NCBI RefSeq assembly: GCF_024385505.1
Contig: NZ_JANFLT010000006.1
Span: forward strand, 248,001 to 312,000
Origin: Arthrobacter zhaoxinii
GTDB lineage: Bacteria > Actinomycetota > Actinomycetes > Actinomycetales > Micrococcaceae
DNA: 64,000 bases
Reading direction: 5' to 3'
The notes beneath the pieces were generated by a model. It saw nothing but the letters and a program-made list of their open reading frames with translations, ran no database searches and had not been told where the DNA came from. Within the stretch, counting starts at the first letter, position 1. The number at the start of each line of letters is the position of its first letter. Position numbers and translations under genes: made by a program. Below, piece after piece: positions 44,998 through 54,768 of this stretch.

Positions 44998-46496
44998 GTT
45001 CCACCTACCTGGGGATGCCCAGTGTCCCCGTCTTCGGCGAAGGCAACCTGCACGCCTCCGAACCCTTCCCGCAGGCGGCGCGGCGGGAACTGGACAACGC
45101 CCAGCTGCGCGCCAACCTCGGCCACGCCACACACACCATCCGCGACAAGCGGCTGCGCGTGGTGGCCGAACTGCCGGACTGGGAGGAACTGCGCGAAGCA
45201 GGCAGCGCCGTCAAGGCCGCCGTGATGGCCCGGCTGCCCGAGCTGCTCGAACAGTTCGAGGCGAATTTCACCGCACGCGGCGGCGTCATCCACTGGGCAC
45301 GGGACGCCGGGGAAGCCAACGGGATAGTGCGGGACCTGGTCCGCGCTGCCGGTGCGGATGAGGTGGTCAAGGTCAAGTCCATGGCCACGCAGGAAATCGG
45401 CCTCAACGAATACCTTGAAGAACAGGGCATTGCAGCGTTCGAAACCGATCTGGCGGAACTGATTGTCCAGCTGGACCACGACAAGCCCAGCCACATCCTC
45501 GTTCCTGCCATCCACAAGAACCGCAGCCAGATCCGGGACATTTTCCTGCGCGAGATGCCGGACGTCGATCCGGACCTCACCGACACCCCGGCACGGCTGG
45601 CCGAAGCGGCCCGGCTGCACCTGCGCCGGAAGTTCCTCTCCGCCAAGGTAGCCATTTCCGGCGCGAACTTTGCGCTCGCGGATACGGGGACCCTCGCCGT
45701 CGTCGAATCCGAAGGCAACGGCCGGATGTGCCTGACCCTGCCGGAAACGCTGATCACCGTGATGGGGGTGGAGAAGCTGCTGCCCTCGTGGACGGACCTG
45801 GAAGTGTTTATGCAGCTGCTGCCGCGCTCTTCCACGGGGGAGCGGATGAATCCGTACACCTCGCTGTGGACGGGAGTGACCGAAGGCGACGGCCCGCAGA
45901 ATATACACCTGGTGCTGCTGGACAACGGACGCAGTGCGGCGCTCGCGGATGAGCGGGGACGCTCGGCACTGCACTGCATCCGCTGCAGTGCGTGTATGAA
46001 TGTCTGCCCGGTATATGAACGCACCGGCGGGCACGCCTACGGCTCCACCTATCCCGGCCCCATCGGCGCGATTCTTTCGCCCCTGCTGACCGGAATCACC
46101 TCCGAGGAGAATGCGTCCCTGCCGTACGCCTCCTCCCTCTGCGGGGCCTGCTACGACGCCTGTCCGGTGAAGATCAACATCCCGGAAATCCTGGTGCACC
46201 TGCGCTCCGAGGATGTTCAGAGCCGGCGCGGGAAGAAGAAGAAGGTGCCGGGGCAGATGGATGTGGCCATGAAGGCGGCGTCCTGGATGATGGGCTCGGG
46301 GCGGCGGATGGCATTGGTGGAGAAGGCCCTGCCGCTGGGAAAGCTCGCGGCCGGACCGGATCGGAAAATCAAGAAGCTTCCCGGCCTCGCCGCCGGGTGG
46401 ACCCGGAGCCGGGACCTCCCGGCTCCGCCTGCGCAGTCCTTCCGGGACTGGTGGGTAAAAGAGCACGAAGACACTGCGTCGAAAGAGCAAGCATGA
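44994..46496 (+). CDS. lutB: L-lactate utilisation protein LutB (iron-sulfur protein)
   Basis: A 500-residue protein. The N-terminal part is the DUF162/LUD fold (about residues 60-300, with KSMATQEIGLNEYLEEQGIA). A ferredoxin-type segment follows, with CIRCSACMNVCP and CGACYDACPVKINIP, which bind two 4Fe-4S clusters. The C-terminal 110 residues are typical LutB. It passes electrons from lactate oxidation. It overlaps lutA and lutC by ATGA on both sides, so the three are made together. Confidence 0.93.
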   Translation: MSSTYLGMPSVPVFGEGNLHASEPFPQAARRELDNAQLRANLGHATHTIRDKRLRVVAELPDWEELREAGSAVKAAVMARLPELLEQFEANFTARGGVIHWARDAGEANGIVRDLVRAAGADEVVKVKSMATQEIGLNEYLEEQGIAAFETDLAELIVQLDHDKPSHILVPAIHKNRSQIRDIFLREMPDVDPDLTDTPARLAEAARLHLRRKFLSAKVAISGANFALADTGTLAVVESEGNGRMCLTLPETLITVMGVEKLLPSWTDLEVFMQLLPRSSTGERMNPYTSLWTGVTEGDGPQNIHLVLLDNGRSAALADERGRSALHCIRCSACMNVCPVYERTGGHAYGSTYPGPIGAILSPLLTGITSEENASLPYASSLCGACYDACPVKINIPEILVHLRSEDVQSRRGKKKKVPGQMDVAMKAASWMMGSGRRMALVEKALPLGKLAAGPDRKIKKLPGLAAGWTRSRDLPAPPAQSFRDWWVKEHEDTASKEQA

Positions 46497-47113
46497 GCGC
46501 CCGTTCGGAAATCCTTGACCGGTTGCGGTCCGCCCTCCACGATGCCCCGGAAGCTCCGGAAATTCCCCGGAAATACCGGCACAGCTCCGGCCTGAACGAG
46601 GACGGACTCATAGAACTGCTAAGCGACCGGCTGCTGGATTACAAAGCCGGTGTCAGCGTGGTGGATGAGGCATCGGTGCCCGCCCGGGTGGCTGAACTGC
46701 TGGCGGGGGAGAGGACCTACGTGGTTCCCGCGGGACTGGAGGAACGCTGGACCGCGCTGGCCCCGGGACGGGTGGTGGATTCTCCGGAGGAGCCGTTGAG
46801 CGTGGAGGAGCTGGACGGCATTGACGCCGTGGTCACCGGCTGCGCGGCGGCAGTAGCGGAAACCGGCACCATTATCCTGGACGGCAGCCCGGGGCAGGGC
46901 CGGCGGGCGTGTTCACTGATCCCGGACCACCACGTGTGCCTGGTCCGGGCCGGGGACATTGCCGGGGTGCTTCCCGAAGCGGTGCGGCGCCTGGACGGCA
47001 CGCATCCGCTGACCTGGATCAGCGGCCCGAGTGCCACCAGCGACATCGAACTGCAGCGGGTGGAGGGCGTGCACGGGCCGCGGAGGCTGGACGTGGTGAT
47101 CATCCGGAGCTGA
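46493..47113 (+). CDS. lutC: L-lactate utilisation protein LutC
   Basis: A 206-residue LUD-domain protein (DUF162) with DAVVTGCAAAVAETGTIIL and the terminal block ISGPSATSDIELQRVEGVHG. The start at ATG 46493 overlaps the lutB stop (ATGA). It completes the LutABC lactate oxidation complex. Confidence 0.92.
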   Translation: MSARSEILDRLRSALHDAPEAPEIPRKYRHSSGLNEDGLIELLSDRLLDYKAGVSVVDEASVPARVAELLAGERTYVVPAGLEERWTALAPGRVVDSPEEPLSVEELDGIDAVVTGCAAAVAETGTIILDGSPGQGRRACSLIPDHHVCLVRAGDIAGVLPEAVRRLDGTHPLTWISGPSATSDIELQRVEGVHGPRRLDVVIIRS

Positions 47114-47160
47114 CGCTGCACGCCGGCGGTGTAAGGGTTGCAGCGGTGTAAGGATTACAG

Positions 47161-48270
47161 CTAAGCGGCGAGCCGCCGTTTCGTGGAGGCGAGGTCCTTG
47201 TGGAGGTCCCTGCCCAGGGAGATCACCTTTTCCGGGGCCCGCCCGGGCAGGGCGGATATGCCGGTCACGTCCGCCAGGAAAGCAACCGTGGAGTGCAGCG
47301 ATTCCATCGCCTCGGGGCGGTGCAGCTGGAACTGGTATTCGTGTCCCAGCTTCGGTTTGTAATCCTTCGGCCAGAACCTGCGGCGGACGGGTACCCCAAG
47401 GTCCTCGAGCCTGTCGGCCAGGGGGATCGACTGCTCGAGGGTCAGGTTGTCGCCGTTTCCGCTGGAGATGTAGGTGGGTGGAAAGCGGTGATCCACGTGT
47501 TTCGGAATGCACATGTGGTCTGCGGCGGGGGTGGCGGCCCAGTTCCTGGAGCCGGTGTAGGCCCACAGGGCCTTTCGAAGTCCCCAGCCCACCGGTCCGG
47601 CCATGCGGGCCACGGAGTCCAGGTCGAAGACGCCGCAGTTCAACACGATTCCGCGCAGCTGCCCGGGACCGGCGGCGGGAATAACCCCGGAGTCCCGGGC
47701 ATACTCCGGGTTGGTGATGACCAGGGCCAGCTGTGCGGCCAGCTGCGCGCCGGCGGAATCGCCGGCCAGCACAATCCGGTCGGGGTCCAGTCCGTAGCGG
47801 TCCGCGCGCTCGCGGATGAAGCCCAGCGCAGCGTTGAGCTCTTTGACCGCGGTTGGATAGAGGGCTTCGGGGGAGATGGAATACCCGACCCCCAGTACGG
47901 CGTAACCGTATCCGGCCAGGACCCTGAGGTACGGCGCCACGTCTTCCTTGGAGCCGGAAATCCATGCTCCGCCGTGGATCCACATCACCACCGGGAGCGG
48001 TTTCCGGGCCGGATCGTCAGGCAGGAACAGGTCAAGGGAGGGTTTGCCTTCGGCTGCCAGATACCGCAGGTTCCGGTGTCCGGTCACCGTGAACCGCGGG
48101 ATGTGGGGAAGGACCTTCTTCACCGGAACCCTGCCTGCACCGGCGAAGACCCCGCGGATGAGCAGTGCAGCCGGCCGGGGATCCCGGTGAAGTGCGGCGG
48201 CAGCGCTGATCCCGGCAACAGCGGCCGCCCCGGCCAGGAACCCCGCCGAAGTAAGCGAGGAGAGCTTCAT
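47161..48270 (-). CDS. Alpha/beta hydrolase, HSL-type esterase
   Basis: A 369-residue hydrolase. The N-terminus has a hydrophobic stretch (SAGFLAGAAAVAGISAAAAL) that could be a membrane anchor or uncleaved signal. The oxyanion motif is MWIHGGAWISG and the nucleophile elbow LAGDSAGAQLAAQ, the pattern of the hormone-sensitive-lipase group. It should hydrolyse short-chain esters. The start ATG at 48270 lies 7 bases after a TAGCTT box with no ribosome site, so it is probably leaderless. It converges on lutC. Confidence 0.85.
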   Translation of the reverse strand: MKLSSLTSAGFLAGAAAVAGISAAAALHRDPRPAALLIRGVFAGAGRVPVKKVLPHIPRFTVTGHRNLRYLAAEGKPSLDLFLPDDPARKPLPVVMWIHGGAWISGSKEDVAPYLRVLAGYGYAVLGVGYSISPEALYPTAVKELNAALGFIRERADRYGLDPDRIVLAGDSAGAQLAAQLALVITNPEYARDSGVIPAAGPGQLRGIVLNCGVFDLDSVARMAGPVGWGLRKALWAYTGSRNWAATPAADHMCIPKHVDHRFPPTYISSGNGDNLTLEQSIPLADRLEDLGVPVRRRFWPKDYKPKLGHEYQFQLHRPEAMESLHSTVAFLADVTGISALPGRAPEKVISLGRDLHKDLASTKRRLAA

Positions 48271-48276
48271 GCCCTT

Positions 48277-48282
48277 AAGCTA
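48277..48282 (-). promoter_or_regulatory. Leaderless-type -10 box (TAGCTT)
   Basis: On the minus strand TAGCTT ends 7 bases before the A of the esterase ATG at 48270. Confidence 0.5.
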
Positions 48283-48424
48283 AATCCCCGGAAACAGGCC
48301 CCTTTCGGCAGGTTCCGCGTCCTGAAGCCGCTCCGGGCCGGCAGCTGCGAGGAATCTCATGGCCGGTGGTGTTGGACGGCACTGCGGGGCCGCGCCGGAC
48401 GCTGCAGCGCCCGGCGCGCCCGCG

Positions 48425-49960
<1,536 letters not shown>

Positions 49961-50013
49961 CTAGGGCCATCTTCGAGTGCTGTCGAGAGCCCCCACGGAG
50001 GAGCCCTGCCGAA

Positions 50014-50035
50014 GGAGCCCCGGCGCCGGGGCTCC
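50014..50035. repeat. Perfect 22-bp palindrome
   Basis: The left half is GGAGCCCCGGC (50014-50024) and the right half is its exact complement (50025-50035), with no spacer. It may form a hairpin or bind a dimeric regulator. Confidence 0.5.
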
Positions 50036-50149
50036 GACACGCCGCCGGAGACCTCGCTGGCCGAGCAGGCCAAACGCGGCTAGGGTGCAGTTACCGACAG
50101 GGCAGCCGGGGTCTGGCTTGCCTCCGGCACGGAAAAACTGGAGGGCACG

Positions 50150-51127
50150 ATGAGGAAAACCGGTGTTGCTGCGGTCCTGGCGGCGGCCTTATTCGGCGTT
50201 ATGGGATGCAGCGGCGGTTCGCCGTCGTCCGAAACCGAGACTGAAGCCAGCGGAGACCTGGTGCCCATCGAAGTGGGGGTTATTCCCATCGTCGATGTGG
50301 CCCCGATCTACCTGGGGGTGGAGCAGGGCTTCTTCGAGGACGAAGGCCTGGAACTGACCCTGACGCCTGCACAGGGCGGGGCCGCGATTGTCCCGGCAGT
50401 CACCTCGGGGCAGATGGCGTTCGGCTTCTCCAACGTGACCTCCATGATCGTGGGCAAGTCCAAGGGCCTGCCCATCCGGATGGTGGCTCCGGGCGCCAGC
50501 ACCACCGGCGATGTCGATGCGGACTTCGCGTCCGTGATGACGCTTCCGGGCAGCGGGATCGAGGAAACCGCGGATCTGGCAGGCAAGAGGGTAGGCGTGA
50601 ATACGCTCAACAACATTTCAGACTCCACCATTTCCGAAGCAGTGAAGCAGGCCGGCGGAGACTACGAGAGCATCGAGTTTGTCGAGATGCAGTTTCCCGA
50701 CATGCCGGCCCAGCTCGACGCCGGCAACGTGGACGCCATCGCCGCAGTGGAACCCTTTGTGACCATCACCGAGGCACAGGGCGCCGTTCCGGTGTTCTCC
50801 AACTACGCGGAGCCCATCAAGGACCTCACCGTTGCCGTTTATTTCACGTCGGACCAGTACGCGCAGGAGAACCCGGAGACCATGGACAAGTTTGTCCGTG
50901 CGATGACGGCATCGCTGGAATATGCCGATTCCAATCCTGACGAGGTACGGGCCGTCCTACCGACCTACACCTCGCTGGAACCCGACGTCATTGAGCAGCT
51001 GACCCTGCCGAGGTACTACGGCGAGATCAACCAGGATTCCCTGGAGGAGGTTATGCGCATCTCGCTCGACCGCGGCCTGATCGAGGAAGAACCTGATCTG
51101 GAAGCGCTCCTGCCCCGGTCCGGCTAG
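50150..51127 (+). CDS. ABC transporter substrate-binding lipoprotein, NMT1/SsuA type (orphan)
   Basis: A 325-residue binding protein. The signal peptide MRKTGVAAVLAAALFGVMGC ends at the lipobox cysteine. The mature part has the NMT1/THI5-like layout: IVDVAPIYLGVEQGFFEDEG, then NAVTSGQM-like AVTSGQMAFGFSNVTSM and LDAGNVDAIAAVEPF. This group binds sulfonates, thiamine precursors, nitrate or aromatic acids. No permease or ATPase gene is adjacent, so it must share a transporter encoded elsewhere. It stands between the second demethylase and the second MetF-type gene. GGAGG precedes the ATG. Confidence 0.87.
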   Translation: MRKTGVAAVLAAALFGVMGCSGGSPSSETETEASGDLVPIEVGVIPIVDVAPIYLGVEQGFFEDEGLELTLTPAQGGAAIVPAVTSGQMAFGFSNVTSMIVGKSKGLPIRMVAPGASTTGDVDADFASVMTLPGSGIEETADLAGKRVGVNTLNNISDSTISEAVKQAGGDYESIEFVEMQFPDMPAQLDAGNVDAIAAVEPFVTITEAQGAVPVFSNYAEPIKDLTVAVYFTSDQYAQENPETMDKFVRAMTASLEYADSNPDEVRAVLPTYTSLEPDVIEQLTLPRYYGEINQDSLEEVMRISLDRGLIEEEPDLEALLPRSG

Positions 51128-51129
51128 GT

Positions 51130-51990
51130 TCAGCTGCGGTATCCGTGCACCCATTCCGCCGTGGTTCTGATTCCGCCGAACGTATAGAAATGCAGCCGGA
51201 CATCGCCGTGGAGTGCCGGCGAAAGAGCCTGGCCCAGGTCCTGGATGAACCGGTCAGGACCGGCCGTGCCGAGCAGATTGGTCAGGGAAAACCCGTACTT
51301 GTGGGCAATTCCTGCCGAGGAGGCAACACCGAACCGGCGGGCGTAGCCCAGGAGGCGCTTCACGCCGGCGGGCCCGGGGACGCCGATCCGGACGGGTGCA
51401 CTCACACCGCGGCTGCGGAGCTCCTCAAGCCAGGTGAGGACGGGAGCGACGTCGAAGCCGAACTGCGTGGTGATCGAAGCCTCCAGTCCGCTCTGGTCCA
51501 GCGCGGAGATTTTGTCTTCCAGAGCCGCCCAGAGGGTGTCAGTATCAATGTCCGGATGTCCTTCGGGATAGCCGCTGATGCTTACGGCGCGGACCCCGTG
51601 CCCTGGGAGCATTCCGCTGCGGATCACGGACAGCGCGTCCGGAAAAGGGCCCAGCGGGGAGACCGGGTCTCCGCCGACCACAAAGAGCTCACGCGTGGCG
51701 TCGGCTTCCTCGAGCGCCGCCAGGAACTTGCCGAGGTCTTCCCGGGACTCCAGCCGCCGCGCGGAAATATGCGGAACGGGAACGAACCCGCCGGCCCGGA
51801 CCGCCGCAGCAGCGGCGACGCGCATCGGAAGGTCCTCATTCCCCAGGAAGGTCACGTTGATCCGCGTCCCCGCGGGGATGGAAGGCTGCGCTTCCTGGAG
51901 TGCGCCGATGTCCTTGCCTGTCATCTCGAGCGAGAAGCCTGTGAGGAGCCGAGCGGGGGCGGAGGACGTTTCCGTGGGATCTGGAGTCAT
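51130..51990 (-). CDS. Methylenetetrahydrofolate reductase family protein, copy 2
   Basis: A 286-residue MetF-like protein with NVTFLGNEDLPMRVAAAAAV, the RELFVVGGDPVSPLGPFPD block and VSISGYPEGHPDID. It is related to, but clearly diverged from, the gene at 38866. Its nearness to the second O-demethylase suggests the same role in methyl-THF oxidation. It has no ribosome site; TAGGGT followed by 7 bases leads to the ATG, which suggests a leaderless transcript. It converges on the lipoprotein gene with only 2 bases between stops. Confidence 0.82.
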   Translation of the reverse strand: MTPDPTETSSAPARLLTGFSLEMTGKDIGALQEAQPSIPAGTRINVTFLGNEDLPMRVAAAAAVRAGGFVPVPHISARRLESREDLGKFLAALEEADATRELFVVGGDPVSPLGPFPDALSVIRSGMLPGHGVRAVSISGYPEGHPDIDTDTLWAALEDKISALDQSGLEASITTQFGFDVAPVLTWLEELRSRGVSAPVRIGVPGPAGVKRLLGYARRFGVASSAGIAHKYGFSLTNLLGTAGPDRFIQDLGQALSPALHGDVRLHFYTFGGIRTTAEWVHGYRS

Positions 51991-51997
51991 GCGCGTT

Positions 51998-52003
51998 ACC
52001 CTA
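51998..52003 (-). promoter_or_regulatory. Leaderless-type -10 box (TAGGGT)
   Basis: TAGGGT on the minus strand is separated by 7 bases from the ATG at 51990. Confidence 0.45.
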
Positions 52004-52044
52004 GCGACCGCTGAAACCGGTGTCCATGGTTCCGCTCGCGGGGC

Positions 52045-53784
52045 TTACGGCAGCATCCACTCGAGGACGGGAGTGGACTGCAGATAAACCAGGATGCACA
52101 GGGCCAGGAGCAGCAGCACGCTCCAGCCGATCACTTTGCGCAGCAGCACCGATTCCTGCCCGCTCATATTCACGGCGGCCGCACCGATGGCCAGATTCTG
52201 CGGGCTGATCAGCTTGCCCATCACGCCGCCTCCGGTGTTGGCGGCAACCATGAGCTGGGGATCCAGCCCGGCTTCAATTCCGGCTGTCTGCTGCAGCTTG
52301 GCGAACAGGGCGTTGGCGGAGGTATCCGAACCGGTGACGGCCGTACCGATCCAGCCGAGCACGGGGGAGAGGAAGGCAAAGAAGCCGCCGGTGGCAGCCA
52401 GCCAGGTACCGATGGACACGGTCTGCCCGGAAAAGTTCATTACGTACGCCAGGGCCAGCACCCCAAGGATGGTCAGCGCCGCGGAACGCATCCGCACCGC
52501 CGTCGTCCAGATCTCCCGCACCGCCGCCCCCACGGTCAGCGGATACCGCCCGTTTTCATTGAAGCGCGAGTAGACCAGGGCGACTATCAGGCCCGTGACC
52601 AGCAGCAGCGTACCTGGGCTGATCAGCCATTCGAAGGAATAGATCGTGGAGGACTGGGTCTGGCCGTTGCTGTCCAGCAGGGCCTCGTGCAGCACCGGCC
52701 ACGGGATTTCTATGTTGGTCTTCGCGAGTGCTTCGGGCACGTCGATGCCCAGCGTCCACAGGTTCACGAAACCGAAAATGACGATGACCGCCACGTATGG
52801 GAACAACGCCATCCATGCCCGGGACGGGGTCAGCCGATCCTCAGCGGTGTCATCCGCCGAGGTCAGGACGTCCGACGCCGCACCGGAGCCCGACGGCGTC
52901 CAGCCGTCCGCCCGTGCCTGCGCCAGTTCCGCTTTCATCCGCTGGCCGGCCTCGCCTCCGTTGCGTGGATGCCAGAAGCGCAGGAACCCCACGGCGGCCA
53001 GCAAGGCCACGAGGGAGGCCACGATATCGGTGAGTTCGTAGGAGAAATAGTTTGAGCAAAGGAACTGGAAGATGGAGAAAACGACGCCGGTGAACAGGGC
53101 AATGGGCCAGCAGTCCCGCAGGCCGCGCCGTCCGTCCAGGATAAACAGCAGGATCAGCGGCACAAACAGGGCCAGCACCGGTGTCTGCCGTCCCACTACG
53201 GCACCGATCTCGTCGCCGGTGTAGTTGGTCAGGTTGGCTGCGGTGGTGATGGGAATGGCAAGGGCGCCAAAGGCCACCGGGGCGGTGTTGGCCACCAGCA
53301 CCGCCGTGGCCGCACGGATCGGGGCGATGCCCAGGGCCAGCAGCATGGTTACGGTAATGGCCACCGGGGCGCCAAATCCGGCGAGGGCCTCCAGCAGCCC
53401 GCCGAAGCAGAAGGCCACGAGGATGGCCTGCACCCTCAGGTCTCCGCCGCCGATCGCGTCGAAGACCCTTCGCAGGTCCTCGAACCGGCCGCTGAGCACT
53501 GTCACCTGGTACAGCCAGACTGCCATCACGATGATCCAGACCACCGGGAACAGCCCGAAGGCCGCGCCCTGCGTGGCGGAGAGCAGCGCCAGCCCAACAG
53601 GCATGCCGAAGCCAAAGACCCCGACGGCGAGGGCCACCAGCAGTGCCCACGCTCCGGCTACATACGCCCGCGTCTTGGCGAAGGCCAGCAGGAAGAAAAA
53701 CGTCAGCAGTGGAAGCAGGGCCACCAGCGCAGACAGGGCAACACTGTTGAGGACGGGATTGGTGCTCGGGGTGAAGCTGTCCAT
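52045..53784 (-). CDS. lctP: L-lactate permease
   Basis: A 579-residue multi-pass membrane protein of the LctP/LldP family: about 13 hydrophobic segments, FCFGGLLEALAGFGAPVAIT near residue 130, VLVANTAPVAFGALAIPI following, and ANTGGGVMGKLISPQNLAIG near the C-terminus. It imports L-lactate (or glycolate) with protons. I start at ATG 53784, where GGAGG lies 6 bases upstream and the first helix follows; a longer in-frame reading has no ribosome site. It lies about 5 kb from lutABC and serves the same substrate. Confidence 0.9.
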   Translation of the reverse strand: MDSFTPSTNPVLNSVALSALVALLPLLTFFFLLAFAKTRAYVAGAWALLVALAVGVFGFGMPVGLALLSATQGAAFGLFPVVWIIVMAVWLYQVTVLSGRFEDLRRVFDAIGGGDLRVQAILVAFCFGGLLEALAGFGAPVAITVTMLLALGIAPIRAATAVLVANTAPVAFGALAIPITTAANLTNYTGDEIGAVVGRQTPVLALFVPLILLFILDGRRGLRDCWPIALFTGVVFSIFQFLCSNYFSYELTDIVASLVALLAAVGFLRFWHPRNGGEAGQRMKAELAQARADGWTPSGSGAASDVLTSADDTAEDRLTPSRAWMALFPYVAVIVIFGFVNLWTLGIDVPEALAKTNIEIPWPVLHEALLDSNGQTQSSTIYSFEWLISPGTLLLVTGLIVALVYSRFNENGRYPLTVGAAVREIWTTAVRMRSAALTILGVLALAYVMNFSGQTVSIGTWLAATGGFFAFLSPVLGWIGTAVTGSDTSANALFAKLQQTAGIEAGLDPQLMVAANTGGGVMGKLISPQNLAIGAAAVNMSGQESVLLRKVIGWSVLLLLALCILVYLQSTPVLEWMLP

Positions 53785-53957
53785 AAAGACCTCCGCGTCG
53801 AGCCGGGAGACGGCTTCAACGGATGGAGCTTCCCAGCCGGGCCGGAAGACCGGCTCAACCGGGGAAGCGCTGGAACAAGCGTTCATTCAAGCGTACGGCG
53901 GTGTATCCGGCTGGTAACCCCCGGCAGGCATCTGCGGGCCTCGCCCCGGGCAGGAAA

Positions 53958-54665
53958 CTACGCCGAAACTCCTGCGTCACTGCGCTCGCGGTGGTGGCGG
54001 ACATAACCGGTCACGGCCACCGCAATCGAGATAACGGCCGAGATGGTCAATCCCAGCCACAGCCCGACCTGCAGGGCAGCAGCGCCGGCTACCGCTCCAA
54101 GCAGAATCAGGGCGATCGCGAGGGCACGGCGGACCCAGTGCTTGCTGTCTCCGCCGGCCAGGCGCGAATCCGAGGCGAGCCCCGTGATGGTTGAGGTCAC
54201 CACCACTGTGGTGATCTCAGCGACCTTCAACCGCTTGGCGGTCGCGGCCTGGATGCCCATCGAGATGGCGAGAGCCGACGTCGTGATGCTGCCCAAAATC
54301 GAATTGTCCTGTACATCCACCACCGCCGTGAGGACGGCCAATGCGGTGATGACACCGGCGACCACCATCAGCGAGAGAGTGGTCCGCCCGGACCAGCCCT
54401 CCGGCCCCCTGCGCAGCATCCGTCCGGCCAGGGCCGCACCCAGCATAAAGAAGATCAGCGCAAGGACAGGGCGCAGGATCGGCAGGTCGGCACCGCCGTC
54501 GGCAAAGGCCATGCCCAGCAGCACCACGTTGCCCGTCATATTTCCGGTGAAGACCCGGTCCAGGCCCAGGTAGCCGACGGCGTCGATCACCCCGGTGGAG
54601 AAGGTCAGGGCCAGCATCAGCCACAGATGGACCCGTTCGGTCGGTACGGCGTTGAGTCGTTTCAC
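53958..54665 (-). CDS. DUF1275 (YoaK) family membrane protein
   Basis: A 235-residue protein with about six hydrophobic helices. LTFSTGVIDAVGYLGLDRVF and TGNMTGNVVLLGMAF near the N-terminus are the DUF1275 signature, and AISMGIQAATAKRL is the second. Members are of unknown transport role. GTG 54665 is preceded by AAGGAG about 11 bases upstream. It diverges from the peptide transporter operon over about 100 bases. Confidence 0.88.
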   Translation of the reverse strand: MKRLNAVPTERVHLWLMLALTFSTGVIDAVGYLGLDRVFTGNMTGNVVLLGMAFADGGADLPILRPVLALIFFMLGAALAGRMLRRGPEGWSGRTTLSLMVVAGVITALAVLTAVVDVQDNSILGSITTSALAISMGIQAATAKRLKVAEITTVVVTSTITGLASDSRLAGGDSKHWVRRALAIALILLGAVAGAAALQVGLWLGLTISAVISIAVAVTGYVRHHRERSDAGVSA

Positions 54666-54705
54666 TGGCCGAATTTCTCCTTAACAATTTACCCGTTCGT
54701 CATAG

Positions 54706-54715
54706 ATGTATACGA
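54706..54715. promoter_or_regulatory. Motif ATGTATACGA before the peptide transporter operon
   Basis: It shares ATGTATACG with the site at 49856-49865 and has the TGTATAC core liked by FCD-GntR proteins. The operon downstream ends with such a regulator (61761), so this is a candidate operator. Confidence 0.4.
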
Positions 54716-54768
54716 AGCTGTGGTTGTAGTTTCGATTGTATTCAAAATTTCTCCAGGCAAGGAACGCC

